Program-made: the position numbers and the translations under genes | Assembly (NCBI GenBank): GCA_902363395.1 | Contig: CABIZZ010000001.1 | Location: 1,364,001-1,428,000 of the forward strand | Direction: 5' to 3' | DNA length: 64,000 nucleotides | Source: Streptococcaceae bacterium | GTDB taxonomy: Bacteria > Bacillota > Bacilli > Lactobacillales > Streptococcaceae | Notes under the pieces: generated by a model | Databases searched by the model: none | Seen by the model: the letters and a program-made list of their open reading frames with translations, nothing else | Told to the model about the DNA's origin: nothing | Shown: positions 37,267 through 46,871 of the stretch, in pieces | Layout of the letters: the number at the start of each line of letters is the position of its first letter | Position numbering within the stretch: position 1 is the first letter of the stretch

Positions 37267-38626
37267 TCTCCAACTCCTCTACCAATTTGGCTAGATTCAT
37301 AGAATTGCTTCCCTTGATGAGGATTTGGTCCTGCTCTTTTAAGCTTTCCTTGACTTGTTTGACCAGGTCCTCAAATTGATCTTTCTCAGCGGTCTTTTTG
37401 AAATAATAGACATGTCCGAGTGGGAACATCTGACTCGCTAATTGAGCCAAGCCCGCAATGTCTTGACCGTAGAAAATAACGGTATCCAAGACATCCGGTG
37501 ACAGGCTAAGAATCATTTGGTTATGCAGATCAATGGATTGCTCCCCTAGCTCTTTCATATCTGCCAAGACCGCTAGCTTGCGGCCATTTGGATTGGCAGG
37601 AATGGTCGAGAAGGTTTCTAAAATTAAGCGCATGGCCGTTGGGTTGGCATTGTAGACATCGGATAGGATATCCGCTCCGTTACTTGCCTTCTTCCATTCT
37701 GTGCGGTTCTTAGTAAGCTCTAGGCCTTTAAAGCTTACACGGATGGCTTCTTCACTGACTCCTTCTTTCAAGGCAACATAGGCCGCAATCATGGCATTGG
37801 TCGCATTGTATTTACCTGTGACAGGTAAGTCAATAGCATCTGATAAGAAATTCGCTTCAAAGGTTAGGCTGTCCTTGCGTTCCTCCAACTTAGTAATGCT
37901 GATGTCTGCTCCTTCCCCAAAGCGCACAAGCTCTTGTTGACTCGGCAAAAAATCCTCGACAATCGGATCGGCCGGCACTAGAAGCAAGCCACCAGCTGGC
38001 ATCCCATCCGCAATTTGCAATTTCCCTTTAGCAATTTCTTTGCGGTCTTTGAAAAACTCAAGGTGAGCTTCCCCAATGAGGGTTACGATTGCTGCTTTTG
38101 GATGCGCAATTTCTGAGAGAAGATGGATATCTCCCAGATGGTCCTGCCCCATTTCAAGGACAAGCTTCTCTGTCTCTTCTGGCATATGGAGAACCGTATA
38201 AGGAAGGCCAATCTCGTTATTGTAGTTCCCTTGTGTTTTATAGGTTTTGTAGGTAGTTGACAGCAATTGAGCCAACATATCTTTAGTCGTTGTCTTACCG
38301 TTTGAACCGGTAACCGCCAAGACATCTACTTGACTCTTCTCCAATACATACTGGGCTAATTTTTGAAAGGCCGCTAGAACATCATCTACCAACAAATAAG
38401 GGTGACCTTCTACTTTTTTTTCAGACAAGGTCGCTACGGCCCCGTTTTCAAAGGCCGTCTCGATGAAATCATGCCCATCACGCGCCCCCTTAAGAGGGAC
38501 AAAAAGGTCACCAGTCCCAATCAAACGGCTGTCAAATTCCGGCTTGACGAGGGCTACATCTTTAAATTGACTGATATCATTGCGAGCAGCCAGGACACCT
38601 GCTACTTCGTGCAAGGTTAGATTCAT
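37256..38626 (-). CDS. murF: UDP-MurNAc-tripeptide--D-Ala-D-Ala ligase
   Basis: It adds D-Ala-D-Ala to the peptidoglycan precursor in the cytosol. The protein has 456 residues from MNLTLHEVAGVLAARND. The ATP-binding motif GSNGKTTTKD lies near residue 110, and the substrate-domain segment NATNAMIAAYVA follows. The start at 38626 has GAGGAG upstream; the open frame to 38764 overlaps ddl and is rejected. It works directly after Ddl, encoded just upstream. Confidence 0.95.
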   Translation of the reverse strand: MNLTLHEVAGVLAARNDISQFKDVALVKPEFDSRLIGTGDLFVPLKGARDGHDFIETAFENGAVATLSEKKVEGHPYLLVDDVLAAFQKLAQYVLEKSQVDVLAVTGSNGKTTTKDMLAQLLSTTYKTYKTQGNYNNEIGLPYTVLHMPEETEKLVLEMGQDHLGDIHLLSEIAHPKAAIVTLIGEAHLEFFKDRKEIAKGKLQIADGMPAGGLLLVPADPIVEDFLPSQQELVRFGEGADISITKLEERKDSLTFEANFLSDAIDLPVTGKYNATNAMIAAYVALKEGVSEEAIRVSFKGLELTKNRTEWKKASNGADILSDVYNANPTAMRLILETFSTIPANPNGRKLAVLADMKELGEQSIDLHNQMILSLSPDVLDTVIFYGQDIAGLAQLASQMFPLGHVYYFKKTAEKDQFEDLVKQVKESLKEQDQILIKGSNSMNLAKLVEELENGE

Positions 38627-38644
38627 AGTATTCTCCTCTAAAAA

Positions 38645-38700
38645 GGGGGAGCAGGAAGAAAATCGACTCCTCATTGAGTTGATTCCATCCCCTACTCCCA
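38645..38700 (-). terminator. Hairpin between ddl and murF (terminator or attenuator)
   Basis: The outer arms GGGAGTAGG/CCTGCTCCC and inner arms AATCAACTC/GAGTCGATT form a long stem, followed on the minus strand by CCTTTTTAG just before the murF ribosome binding site. Such a position suggests partial termination that tunes murF relative to ddl. Confidence 0.6.
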
Positions 38701-38714
38701 CTTGGAACAGATTC

Positions 38715-39761
38715 TTACAGTAAGTGTGCTTCGCGTTTTTCGAAAGTTGCTTTTGCCAACTCAACCAAACGCTCGATCAAATCAGGATAGGACAAGCCCA
38801 TGTTGTCCCACAACAAAGGATACATAGACCATTGGGTAAAGCCAGGCATGGTATTGAGCTCATTCAAGTAGATGCCCCCATCCTCTGTGTAGAAGAAATC
38901 ACAACGGGAGAGACCTTTCCCACCAATGGCACGGAAGGCCAATTCGGCATTCTGACGCATGGTCGCAGCAACTTCTGCAGGAATTTCAGCCGGAATCGCC
39001 ATCGTAATCTTATTATCGATGTATTTGGCTTCATAGTCATAGAAGGCTACATCTTTGACCACCTCACCAGGGAGGGTACTCTTGACATCGTAGTTACCCA
39101 ACAATCCCACTTCAATTTCACGCGCTACGACACCCTGCTCAACCAGAACACGGCTATCATATTTAAAGGCCAATTCCAAAGATTGACGAAGTTCTGCCTG
39201 GTTCTCTGCTTTTGAAATCCCGACACTAGAGCCCATATTAGAAGGCTTGGTAAAGACAGGATAGGTCAATTCTTTTTCGATTAAGGCAATTTTAACTTCT
39301 AGGTCATCTCCTTCAAGGACTGCCACATAAGGAACTTGTGGAATCCCTGCAGATTCTAGGACCCGTTTCGTGGTAATCTTGTCCATCGCCACACTAGAAG
39401 AAAGGATATCACAACCCACATATGGGAGTTTCAAGACTTCTAGGAAACCTTGAACCGATCCATCTTCTCCCATTGGTCCGTGAAGGACTGGAAAGACAAC
39501 CGCTCCTTCTTGGTAGATACTGCTCGGAGATACTTTAGCTTCCCAATCAATGGTCTCGTTGGTCATCAAGCGTTCTGTTTCAGCAGGCTTCTCTTCAAAG
39601 CTTTGGGTCTTGATGAAGTCTCCCGCCTGAGTAATGAAATAGGTCTCAACAGAATACTTGTCATAATTAATCGCCCGCATGACGCTTTCAGCTGAAAGTA
39701 CAGACACTTCGCGCTCTGCGCTACGGCCACCATAAAGAAGTACAATTTTTTCTTTTGCCAT
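38715..39761 (-). CDS. ddl: D-alanine--D-alanine ligase
   Basis: This ATP-grasp enzyme makes D-Ala-D-Ala for peptidoglycan. The 348-residue protein contains [13 protein letters not shown] at the N-terminus, [12 protein letters not shown], the lid region [13 protein letters not shown], and the metal-binding [17 protein letters not shown]. The start [12 protein letters not shown] is standard. It lies upstream of murF in the same direction. Confidence 0.96.
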   Translation of the reverse strand: MAKEKIVLLYGGRSAEREVSVLSAESVMRAINYDKYSVETYFITQAGDFIKTQSFEEKPAETERLMTNETIDWEAKVSPSSIYQEGAVVFPVLHGPMGEDGSVQGFLEVLKLPYVGCDILSSSVAMDKITTKRVLESAGIPQVPYVAVLEGDDLEVKIALIEKELTYPVFTKPSNMGSSVGISKAENQAELRQSLELAFKYDSRVLVEQGVVAREIEVGLLGNYDVKSTLPGEVVKDVAFYDYEAKYIDNKITMAIPAEIPAEVAATMRQNAELAFRAIGGKGLSRCDFFYTEDGGIYLNELNTMPGFTQWSMYPLLWDNMGLSYPDLIERLVELAKATFEKREAHLL

Positions 39762-39896
39762 TGTTTGGTCCTAATCCTTTTTTTAATTTTGTGCTTCCTG
39801 ATTGACTTGTCAGAAGCACTCCTCACATACGAGTTCGTCCCTCTAGTATACCACACTTTAAAAAGAAAGAAAACGAGAGAGAACACCTAAAAAACA

Positions 39897-39926
39897 AAAA
39901 AACCGGAGGGGTTCCTCCAGTTTTTG
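39897..39926 (-). terminator. recR terminator
   Basis: CTGGAGG/CCTCCGG form a stem with an AACC loop, followed on the minus strand by TTTTTTTG. Confidence 0.88.
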
Positions 39927-39933
39927 TAACCGC

Positions 39934-40530
39934 TTATAACTCGGTTCGATTTTCAATAGCTCGGAGAAGGGTCACTTCGTCCGCATATTCGATATCAGCT
40001 CCGACAGCTAATCCACGTGCCAGGCGGGTCACTTTGATGCCAGCTGGTTTGAGGACGCGTGAGATATACATAGAAGTTGCTTCCCCATCTGCAGTTGCAT
40101 TGGTCGCCACAATTACTTCTTGGACCTCATGATCCATTAATCGTGTGATCAAGGACTTGAGGTTAATATCATCTGGTCCGACCCCATTCATAGGCGAAAT
40201 CAAGCCATGAAGGACATGGTAGCGACCGTGGTACTCCTGGATATTCTCCATGGCCGACACATCTCGACTATCTTCTACCACTAAGATGGTCGATGGATCG
40301 CGCGTCTCGTCTCGACAAATGGCACACTCTTCTTCATCTGTTAGGTTCCCACAGATGGAACAGTAGCTTAATTCCCGCTTTGCTGACAAGAGATTCTTGG
40401 CAAACTCATTGACATCGTCATCACTCATTCCGATGGTATAAAAGGCCAGACGAGTTGCTGTCTTGATCCCAATACCAGGGAGCTTCGAATAACTTTCAAT
40501 TAATTTTGCGATAGGTGTTGGATAGAGCAT
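39934..40530 (-). CDS. recR: Recombination mediator RecR
   Basis: This 198-residue protein acts with RecF/RecO in gap repair. It has an N-terminal helix-hairpin-helix ([14 protein letters not shown]), a zinc finger with four cysteines ([16 protein letters not shown]), and a Toprim domain ([14 protein letters not shown]). It is ten bases downstream of pbp2b, an arrangement known in pneumococcus. Confidence 0.96.
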   Translation of the reverse strand: MLYPTPIAKLIESYSKLPGIGIKTATRLAFYTIGMSDDDVNEFAKNLLSAKRELSYCSICGNLTDEEECAICRDETRDPSTILVVEDSRDVSAMENIQEYHGRYHVLHGLISPMNGVGPDDINLKSLITRLMDHEVQEVIVATNATADGEATSMYISRVLKPAGIKVTRLARGLAVGADIEYADEVTLLRAIENRTEL

Positions 40531-40540
40531 AGCTTCCTTT

Positions 40541-42622
40541 CTAATTCATAGGATGTTTTTGCTGGTAGAGATTGATAATCTCTCTGGTAATACTGTGACT
40601 AACAGTCGCTTGGAGATTGGTGTTGTGAGGGAAGACGACTGCCACGGCAATCTGAGGATTTTCAGATGGGGCATAGGCGATGACATTGGTATTTACAGCA
40701 GGGGTCCCACCATTTACAAATGTTTCTGCAGTCCCGGTCTTCGCACTGATTGGAACAGCAGCTCCTTCTCCGATGGTTTTACCAGTTGTTAAGCCACTGG
40801 TTCCGTATACCACCTGATAAAAACCTTGTTTAATGATAGCTAGATTTTCGGGTGTCAAAGCTACTTGATTGAGTTCTTTTGTTGCAATCTCTTCTTTCAG
40901 AGGGCCCAAACCTCCCTTGGCATCATTCTCATAAATTCCTTGGACCAAGTGTGGCGCCACGCGTTTCCCATCGTTGGCAATGGTTGCAACATATTGAGCC
41001 AACTGCATAGGGGTATAGTTATCAAACTGACCAAAGGCGTCTGTTAGGTAATTACCAATCGTGAACTCTTTGGGAACATAGCCCGTTGATTCATTTGGAA
41101 GGTCAATTCCCGTCTCTGTTCCCAGACCATAAGAGGCAAAGGTCGATCGCAATTTGTTCATTGCTGGATCCAATTGGTCTGTCTTCAAACTCATGTTTGG
41201 CTGATAGGGTTGGCCCATCAAATTAAGAGCTATCTGCACCATATAGGTGTTAGAAGAATATTCCAACGCTTGGACCGCATTGATTTCTTGACTTCCAAAC
41301 TGCGTGAACCAAGAAGTGATAGGAGCTGAACCAGAAAAGGAGATTGGTTGATCCAATAGGACTTGATTCCCAGAAATCACCCCATTTTCCCATCCTGCTG
41401 TCAAAGTCGCTGCTTTCACAACCGATCCTGGAACAAAGACGTTGGTCACTGTCCCTAAAGCGTCAGGAGTCAGGTCTTGCGAACCAGCTTCATGTTTCAT
41501 CCCCGCCATCGCAAGGATTCTACCCGTTTTTGGATCCAAGGCAACAGCATAGACACCTTCTGAGTAGGTGGCGTTGCCAGCGGCCAATTCTGCCTGGAAG
41601 GACTTCTTCAAGATGTCTTCCACTCCTCTTTGGAAATCCAAATCAATGGAAAGCTTGATATTGTTCCCTTTGCTTCCTTTGGAGAGGGTTTCGATCTTTT
41701 CGACATTGCCATTCTTATCCAAATGGATTTCTTTTTCAACCCGTTCTCCTTGGAGAACAGACTCATATTGTTTTTCTAAATAAGAAGTTCCGACGCGATC
41801 ATTTAAGGCATAGCCTTTTTCCAAATAATCATCCACTTCTTCAGCTGGAAGACCGGCTTGCTCTGTCGACACACTACCAACGATGGAAGCCAAGGGACTA
41901 TCAACCACTTTTCGATCCCAACTCGTAATCACTTCAAATCCTGGAAATTCTTTTAAATGATCTTTGACCGTCGTTACCTGCTCATCGGACATTGGATCGG
42001 TCACAATCGTAGCACTAGCAAAGTTTTCAACGGCATTCATTTGGCTAAATAGATAGATGGCCTTCTTTTCTTCTTCTGTATAGCCTAATTTTTCAGTCTC
42101 AATACTATCAACAGCATGCTGATAGATAGTTGCTTCTGGAAGTGGGTTGCCGTCCGTATCGATTCGTTCGTCTTTGGGCAACTTGTCCACTACCTCTTTA
42201 TAGACTTCCGAATTTGCGAGATAAAAGTCGATCTCTTGACGCTTGGTGATTTGGGGATTCGAAACACTTACATAATTCAGAAGAAGCTGAGCTGTTTGAC
42301 GCATTTCTTCTGCAGTAAACTTATTGCTTCGGGTAAAAGACAAGACCTTCTTGTCAACATTTTCTACCAGAGGCTGACCAGAAGCATCATAAATCTGTCC
42401 CCGGAGACTCCCTCTTGTTAAGTGTTTTTTGGTAGCTTTTGCCAATTTTTGTGTATAAAAGCCTTGATGAGTAATCTGCATATACCCTAGTCGAGCAATT
42501 AAAATCAAAAAGAGGGTACAGACTATACTGAATAACAAATAAAGTCGTCTAGTAATCCACCGATTATCAAATTTTCTCACCTTAGCATTCGCTTTTTTTG
42601 AACGTTTAGATTTTTGCGCCAT
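40541..42622 (-). CDS. pbp2b: Penicillin-binding protein 2b, class B transpeptidase
   Basis: This is an essential elongation-type peptidoglycan transpeptidase. From [10 protein letters not shown] (693 residues) it has a basic cytosolic tail, one span (about 27-45), a dimerisation domain, and a transpeptidase domain with SVVK at 400-403, SSN at 456-458 and KTG at 628-630. The start at 42622 is set by AGGAGAGG; the upstream frame to 42862 has no support. A mosaic (resistance) allele cannot be judged without reference sequences. Confidence 0.95.
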   Translation of the reverse strand: MAQKSKRSKKANAKVRKFDNRWITRRLYLLFSIVCTLFLILIARLGYMQITHQGFYTQKLAKATKKHLTRGSLRGQIYDASGQPLVENVDKKVLSFTRSNKFTAEEMRQTAQLLLNYVSVSNPQITKRQEIDFYLANSEVYKEVVDKLPKDERIDTDGNPLPEATIYQHAVDSIETEKLGYTEEEKKAIYLFSQMNAVENFASATIVTDPMSDEQVTTVKDHLKEFPGFEVITSWDRKVVDSPLASIVGSVSTEQAGLPAEEVDDYLEKGYALNDRVGTSYLEKQYESVLQGERVEKEIHLDKNGNVEKIETLSKGSKGNNIKLSIDLDFQRGVEDILKKSFQAELAAGNATYSEGVYAVALDPKTGRILAMAGMKHEAGSQDLTPDALGTVTNVFVPGSVVKAATLTAGWENGVISGNQVLLDQPISFSGSAPITSWFTQFGSQEINAVQALEYSSNTYMVQIALNLMGQPYQPNMSLKTDQLDPAMNKLRSTFASYGLGTETGIDLPNESTGYVPKEFTIGNYLTDAFGQFDNYTPMQLAQYVATIANDGKRVAPHLVQGIYENDAKGGLGPLKEEIATKELNQVALTPENLAIIKQGFYQVVYGTSGLTTGKTIGEGAAVPISAKTGTAETFVNGGTPAVNTNVIAYAPSENPQIAVAVVFPHNTNLQATVSHSITREIINLYQQKHPMN

Positions 42623-42892
42623 ACCTCTCCTTTCACCTTGATTCTCAGTCCCAGTCCCTAACAAGACATAAAAATAGGATAACTTTAAAGGGAATCTGAG
42701 GAATATTTCTATTTTAAACTCAACTTCCATTATAGCACATTTCATCCAGACACGAGTCGCTAGACCAGATAAAATCATCGTTATTCTGAACTCCTTAACA
42801 AGCATCCTTTTATACATATGCAGGAGGCATAGCTCTTGACTGCAAAATGGCTCCTTCCTCAAATCACAGGAGACAAGTGATAGGAGATTTTT

Positions 42893-42901
42893 TGGTATAA
42901 T
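42893..42901 (+). promoter_or_regulatory. exoA promoter (extended -10)
   Basis: TGGTATAAT fits the extended -10 pattern, 34 bases before the ATG. The -35 region is weak. Confidence 0.55.
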
Positions 42902-42934
42902 AGAAACATCGAAAAAGTTAGTAAAGGAAACGAT

Positions 42935-43762
42935 ATGAAACTGATCTCATGGAATATTGACTCATTGAATGCCGCCTTGACGAGTGACTCTGCACGCGCA
43001 AAACTCTCTCAAGACGTCCTCCTCACCTTGGTTGCAGAGGATGCGGATATCATTGCCATTCAGGAAACAAAATTATCTGCTAAAGGACCAACAAAAAAAC
43101 ACTTGGAGGTCTTAGCAGAACTTTTCCCTGGATATGAAAATACATGGCGGTCCTCTGTGGAACCAGCCCGTAAAGGCTACGCAGGAACCATGTTCCTCTA
43201 CAAAAAAGAATTGAAACCGACCGTAACCTTCCCAGAAATCGGTGCTCCTTCTACCATGGACGTCGAAGGTCGGATTATTACCCTTGAATTTGATGACTTC
43301 TTTGTGACCCAGGTCTATACTCCGAATGCTGGAGATGGGCTCAAACGCTTGGAAGAACGCCAAATCTGGGATGCCAAATATGCAGACTACTTGGCAGAAC
43401 TAGACCAGCAAAAGCCAGTTCTGGCAACAGGAGACTACAACGTAGCCCACAAGGAAATCGACTTGGCCAATCCAGCCAGCAACCGTCGTTCCCCAGGCTT
43501 TACCGATGAAGAGCGTGCTGGCTTCACTAACTTGCTAGCCAAAGGGTTCACTGATACCTTCCGCCACTTGCATGGGGACCTTCCAGATCAATATACTTGG
43601 TGGGCACAACGTAGCAAGACATCTAAAATCAACAACACAGGCTGGAGAATTGACTACTGGCTCACTTCTAACCGCATTGTGGACAAAGTGACTAAATCAG
43701 CTATGATTGACTCCGGTGCCCGTCAAGACCATACACCAATTGTCATGGAGATTGATCTTTAA
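42935..43762 (+). CDS. exoA: Exodeoxyribonuclease III / AP endonuclease
   Basis: This base-excision repair enzyme has 275 residues. The family motifs are visible: MKLISWNIDSLN, AIQETKLS (catalytic Glu), TGDYNVAHKEIDL and the final DHTPIVMEIDL. The AGTAAAGGAAA ribosome binding site precedes the ATG. The VOC gene follows after 10 bases. Confidence 0.95.
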   Translation: MKLISWNIDSLNAALTSDSARAKLSQDVLLTLVAEDADIIAIQETKLSAKGPTKKHLEVLAELFPGYENTWRSSVEPARKGYAGTMFLYKKELKPTVTFPEIGAPSTMDVEGRIITLEFDDFFVTQVYTPNAGDGLKRLEERQIWDAKYADYLAELDQQKPVLATGDYNVAHKEIDLANPASNRRSPGFTDEERAGFTNLLAKGFTDTFRHLHGDLPDQYTWWAQRSKTSKINNTGWRIDYWLTSNRIVDKVTKSAMIDSGARQDHTPIVMEIDL

Positions 43763-43772
43763 GGAGAAAACA

Positions 43773-44159
43773 ATGGACTATCAAGCTGTCATCCCTGAAT
43801 TTGTCGTATCGGATATTGAGAAATCGCGTCGCTTCTACTGCGACTTGTTGGGATTCTCTGTCCAATACGAGCGTCCAGAGGAAAAATTTCTCTTCCTTTC
43901 GCTTGAAGACTGTCAGCTAATGCTAGAAGAAGGCAAGGAGGAAGAATTAGCCCAACTGACCTATCCTTTCGGTCGCGGTATCAATATTTCCTTTGGCATT
44001 GAAGATGTCCCACAGCTCCATCAAAAACTGCTGGAAGCTGACTATCCCATCCATCGTCCGCTGACAAAAAGAGAATTTCGAGTGGGAGATAACTTTATCT
44101 ATCCCCATGAATTTGCGATTTTGGATCCAGATGGTTATTTCTTAAGATTTAGCGAATAA
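43773..44159 (+). CDS. VOC (glyoxalase/bleomycin resistance) superfamily protein
   Basis: This is a 128-residue single-domain protein with paired beta-alpha-beta-beta-beta modules: PEFVVSDIEKSRRFYCDLLGFSVQY at the start and AILDPDGYFLRFSE at the end. The His and Glu positions of metal-dependent members are only partly present, so enzyme or binding function cannot be decided. The start at 43773 has AAGGAG upstream; the longer frame overlaps exoA and is rejected. Confidence 0.82.
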   Translation: MDYQAVIPEFVVSDIEKSRRFYCDLLGFSVQYERPEEKFLFLSLEDCQLMLEEGKEEELAQLTYPFGRGINISFGIEDVPQLHQKLLEADYPIHRPLTKREFRVGDNFIYPHEFAILDPDGYFLRFSE

Positions 44160-44172
44160 GAAAAAGGAGGCT

Positions 44173-44229
44173 ATGAACTGCACCCCAAAAGTTAGACAGA
44201 AAAAATCTAACTTTTGGGGTGCAGTTCAT
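44173..44229. repeat. Perfect 24-bp palindrome derived from IS ends
   Basis: The left arm (44173-44196, ATGAACTGCACCCCAAAAGT onwards) and right arm (44206-44229) are perfect inverse copies with a 9-base loop. The same 48 bases recur at 49434-49481 as the left end of an IS3-family remnant. It looks like a solo IS end or a MITE-like piece. It may also act as a terminator for the VOC gene. Confidence 0.8.
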
Positions 44230-44599
44230 CTTTAATCTTTTTCTTTTACTAGAGAAAATTTAAAAAACTCAAGAATAGCATTAAATCAGTATTTCCAAAA
44301 GTTTTCACTATATGGTGGAATATCTCTATTAGGGCAATTTAAAAATTAGAGATTCATTCTTAGTTTACTGTGCCCGTTTTTTTTTAATAAACATCTACTT
44401 TAACCAAAGATGTTCCTTGAGGAGTGTTTATGATAAAATAAGGATTATGGACAAACCATCCAGCTGCAAAAACTATCATTACAGAAAAATGAGAAACCAT
44501 ATTCGGTAAACAAACAGTGTCTTCAAAGACAAGTTAAAGAGAAAATATGACTGATTTTTTTCTAGGATGAAAGGATCAATAGTTTCAGAAGGGAGAAAT
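44230..44599 (+). promoter_or_regulatory. Leader region of the two-component/ABC module
   Basis: These 370 AT-rich bases contain no credible gene. An extended -10, TGATAAAAT (44431-44439), stands 160 bases before the response regulator. The sequence TGTTTATGAT (44426-44435) is repeated before the first permease gene (46838-46847). A 20-codon frame at 44447 (MDKPSSC...) starts right at the expected transcription start without a usable ribosome binding site, and I do not call it. No Gly-Gly pheromone gene was found. Confidence 0.45.
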
Positions 44600-45337
44600 A
44601 TGCTAAATATCTTTGTATTAGAAGATGATTTTCTACAACAAACACGTATTGAAACAGCAATCAAGAAATGTATGACAGATCATCATCTAAAGTATAAATA
44701 CTTAGAGGTATTTGGGAAGCCAACACAATTGTTACAGGCCATCAAAGAGACAGGAAATCACCAATTCTTCTTTTTAGATATTGAAATTAAAGGGGAAGAA
44801 AAAAAAGGAATGGAAATTGCGCGGGAGATTCGTGAAAAAGATCCTAGTGCTTCAATCGTATTCGTAACGACTCACTCAGAATTCATGCCCGTTACCTATC
44901 GTTATCGCGTCTCCGCTTTGGATTTTATTGATAAAGGATTAAATGATCAGGATTATCAGGAAGCGATCTCATCTGTTTTGATACATGCTGCTGAGAACGT
45001 CAATAAAACAATAGGGGAGGATTCCTTCAGCTTTAAATCAGAGCATTCCCAGATTCAAGTCCCTTTCTCAGATATTCTATATTTTGAGACATCTTCGACC
45101 GTTCATAAGGTCGTTTTAACAACTAAAAAAGGACACATGGAATTTTATGGTAAAGTCTCAGATATTGCTAAAACCGACAAGCGACTTTACCAAAGTCATC
45201 GAGCTTACGTTGTAAATCCAGAGAATGTCGTGCGTATTGATAAAGCAAATCATATTGTTTATTTTGAAAACGATGAATCATGCTTTGTATCACGTTTAAA
45301 ACTGAAAGGGCTAGTTGAAAAGGTAGATAAAAAATGA
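44600..45337 (+). CDS. LytTR-family response regulator
   Basis: This 245-residue regulator has a receiver domain with acidic pocket LEDD (8-10) and phospho-acceptor Asp60 (FFFLDIEIKG). A C-terminal LytTR DNA-binding domain begins near 140 (YFETSSTVHKVVLTTKKG, YQSHRAYVVNPENV). It resembles the ComE/BlpR/AgrA group that controls peptide-induced genes. The start at 44600 has GGGAG upstream; 11 more codons are open before it. The stop overlaps the kinase start by four bases (ATGA). Confidence 0.9.
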   Translation: MLNIFVLEDDFLQQTRIETAIKKCMTDHHLKYKYLEVFGKPTQLLQAIKETGNHQFFFLDIEIKGEEKKGMEIAREIREKDPSASIVFVTTHSEFMPVTYRYRVSALDFIDKGLNDQDYQEAISSVLIHAAENVNKTIGEDSFSFKSEHSQIQVPFSDILYFETSSTVHKVVLTTKKGHMEFYGKVSDIAKTDKRLYQSHRAYVVNPENVVRIDKANHIVYFENDESCFVSRLKLKGLVEKVDKK

Positions 45338-46671
45338 CTCTAGAGTTTGAAGGAATATTTTTAGTTTCTTGGATATTTAGAATAGTGATTCTATCTTATG
45401 TTACTAATCAAAAAATAAATTTATATTATCTTTTACTTCCGTTTATTTTTCTAGGAATTTATATTATAAATTATGATATTGTTTTTTGGGGGGAGATTTT
45501 CTTATTGCCCCTGTCATTAATTATTGTTAAGAACAAATTTAATTGGAATTGGTCTCAATATATCTTTTATAGTTTTTTTCCATTTGTCATTTTTGAAATT
45601 TTTTCAAATTTTGCTAACTTATACGATCGTTTTTTATTTAGATTATCTGCAGCTCAATGGTATAATTTTTTTTGGTCTTCTTGGATTGACTATTGTCTTG
45701 GATTTTTATTTTGCTTTGGATTCTTTAAGTTATTACTGATAGATTTCAAAGTAATAAGTGAAGAATTGAATAGACAAATGAATTTTAAGAAACAGGTCTC
45801 ATTGTTCTGCTACTCTCTTATATTTTACGTAATGTCAGTATATTTACTTGATAATCTTATACATCTTACAGAACATGGTTATATTGTTAGTTCTATCGAT
45901 TTTGTATATTTAAGAAGAAATATTTTGATTATATATCTTATTTTTACAATTGGAATTATTTTCAAAATGAATGATCAAGCTAAGAAAAATAAAGAAAAAG
46001 AGCTTCAGGAAAGTAAGGATAATCAATTAAAAAATCTTACTTCATATAGTCATCATATTGAATCGCTATATAAAGAAATTAGAAGTTTTCGCCATGATTA
46101 TACAAATATATTAGTCAGCTTAAATGAATCGATAAAGAAAAGAGATATAGATGGGGTAGAGAGGATCTATAATGCCGTACTGAAAGAGTCTGATAAATCC
46201 TTTTACAATAGTCAATACGACATTGCTAAACTTGTTCATTTAAAAAACCTAGCAATGAAATCGGTTGTATCTGCAAAATTGATTGAAGCACAAAATCGAG
46301 GAATTGATGTCTCTGTAGAAATAGCTGAGCCTATCGGAACTCCTCAAATAGATTTAGTCGATTTTATTACGATACTATCTGTCTTTTTAGATAATGCCAT
46401 AGAAGCTGCAGTTAACGCAGAAGCTCCAAGAATTAGTTTTACTTATTTTCAAGAGAATGAAAATAAAATTTTAGTTATCTATAATACCACTGCTGACTAT
46501 AAGATCCCTACTAAAAATATTTTCCAATATGGAGTCTCAACCAAAGGAGAGGGACGAGGTATCGGTCTTTCTAATGTCAAACAAATCCTTTCCAAATATC
46601 CTAAAGTCACTTTAGAAACAAAAAGTATAGATCATGAATTTACTCATGAATTAAAGATGCACGAAGGATAA
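45334..46671 (+). CDS. Sensor histidine kinase, HPK10/AgrC-ComD type
   Basis: The 445-residue protein has six or seven membrane spans in the first 215 residues, a coiled region (KNKEKELQESKDNQLKNL), a phospho-acceptor His254 in FRHDYTNIL, and a GHKL ATPase domain (VFLDNAIEAAVNAEAPRI, then GEGRGIGLSNVKQIL). This architecture senses extracellular peptides in ComD, BlpH and AgrC. It is strongly AT-rich compared with neighbouring housekeeping genes. Coupled to the preceding regulator, its likely signal is a peptide not encoded nearby. Confidence 0.9.
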   Translation: MTLEFEGIFLVSWIFRIVILSYVTNQKINLYYLLLPFIFLGIYIINYDIVFWGEIFLLPLSLIIVKNKFNWNWSQYIFYSFFPFVIFEIFSNFANLYDRFLFRLSAAQWYNFFWSSWIDYCLGFLFCFGFFKLLLIDFKVISEELNRQMNFKKQVSLFCYSLIFYVMSVYLLDNLIHLTEHGYIVSSIDFVYLRRNILIIYLIFTIGIIFKMNDQAKKNKEKELQESKDNQLKNLTSYSHHIESLYKEIRSFRHDYTNILVSLNESIKKRDIDGVERIYNAVLKESDKSFYNSQYDIAKLVHLKNLAMKSVVSAKLIEAQNRGIDVSVEIAEPIGTPQIDLVDFITILSVFLDNAIEAAVNAEAPRISFTYFQENENKILVIYNTTADYKIPTKNIFQYGVSTKGEGRGIGLSNVKQILSKYPKVTLETKSIDHEFTHELKMHEG

Positions 46672-46683
46672 CTTTAAAACTAG

Positions 46684-46738
46684 AATAAATGGTCTGTTTT
46701 TTATAATTCCATTCATTATAAAAAACAGACCATTTATT
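46684..46738. terminator. 24-bp perfect inverted repeat after the kinase gene
   Basis: Arms at 46684-46707 and 46715-46738 are exact inverse copies (AATAAATGGTCTGTTTTTTA onwards) with a 7-base loop. It sits 13 bases after the kinase stop codon. No T-run follows, but the long stem probably ends or stabilises the regulator-kinase transcript and separates it from the ABC genes. Confidence 0.6.
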
Positions 46739-46837
46739 AGATTGATCATTTCTTTTATTAAATTTGAAATATACTGTTGTGTGTAAGAACTTAGAAAACG
46801 AAAACCGAGTTACAATTGTTTAGTGAACTCACCCACA

Positions 46838-46850
46838 TTCTGTTTATGAT
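46838..46850 (+). promoter_or_regulatory. Candidate promoter of the ABC genes
   Basis: TGTTTATGATTATAG contains a -10-like TATGAT, 25-30 bases before the permease ATG. The decamer TGTTTATGAT is shared with the region in front of the response regulator. Upstream, TTGTTTAG (46817-46824) might be one half of a LytTR repeat, but spacing to a second half is not convincing. Confidence 0.35.
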
Positions 46851-46871
46851 TATAGTTAGGAGAACTAGCCC

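Noticed and set aside
42623..42862. 80-codon N-terminal extension of PBP2b
   Set aside because: It has no ribosome binding site, and the real start [10 protein letters not shown] with AGGAGAGG gives the expected cytosolic tail and membrane anchor.
44447..44509. 20-codon frame MDKPSSCKNYHYRKMRNHIR as a signalling peptide
   Set aside because: No Gly-Gly leader, no signal peptide, and its ATG coincides with the predicted transcription start without a usable ribosome binding site.
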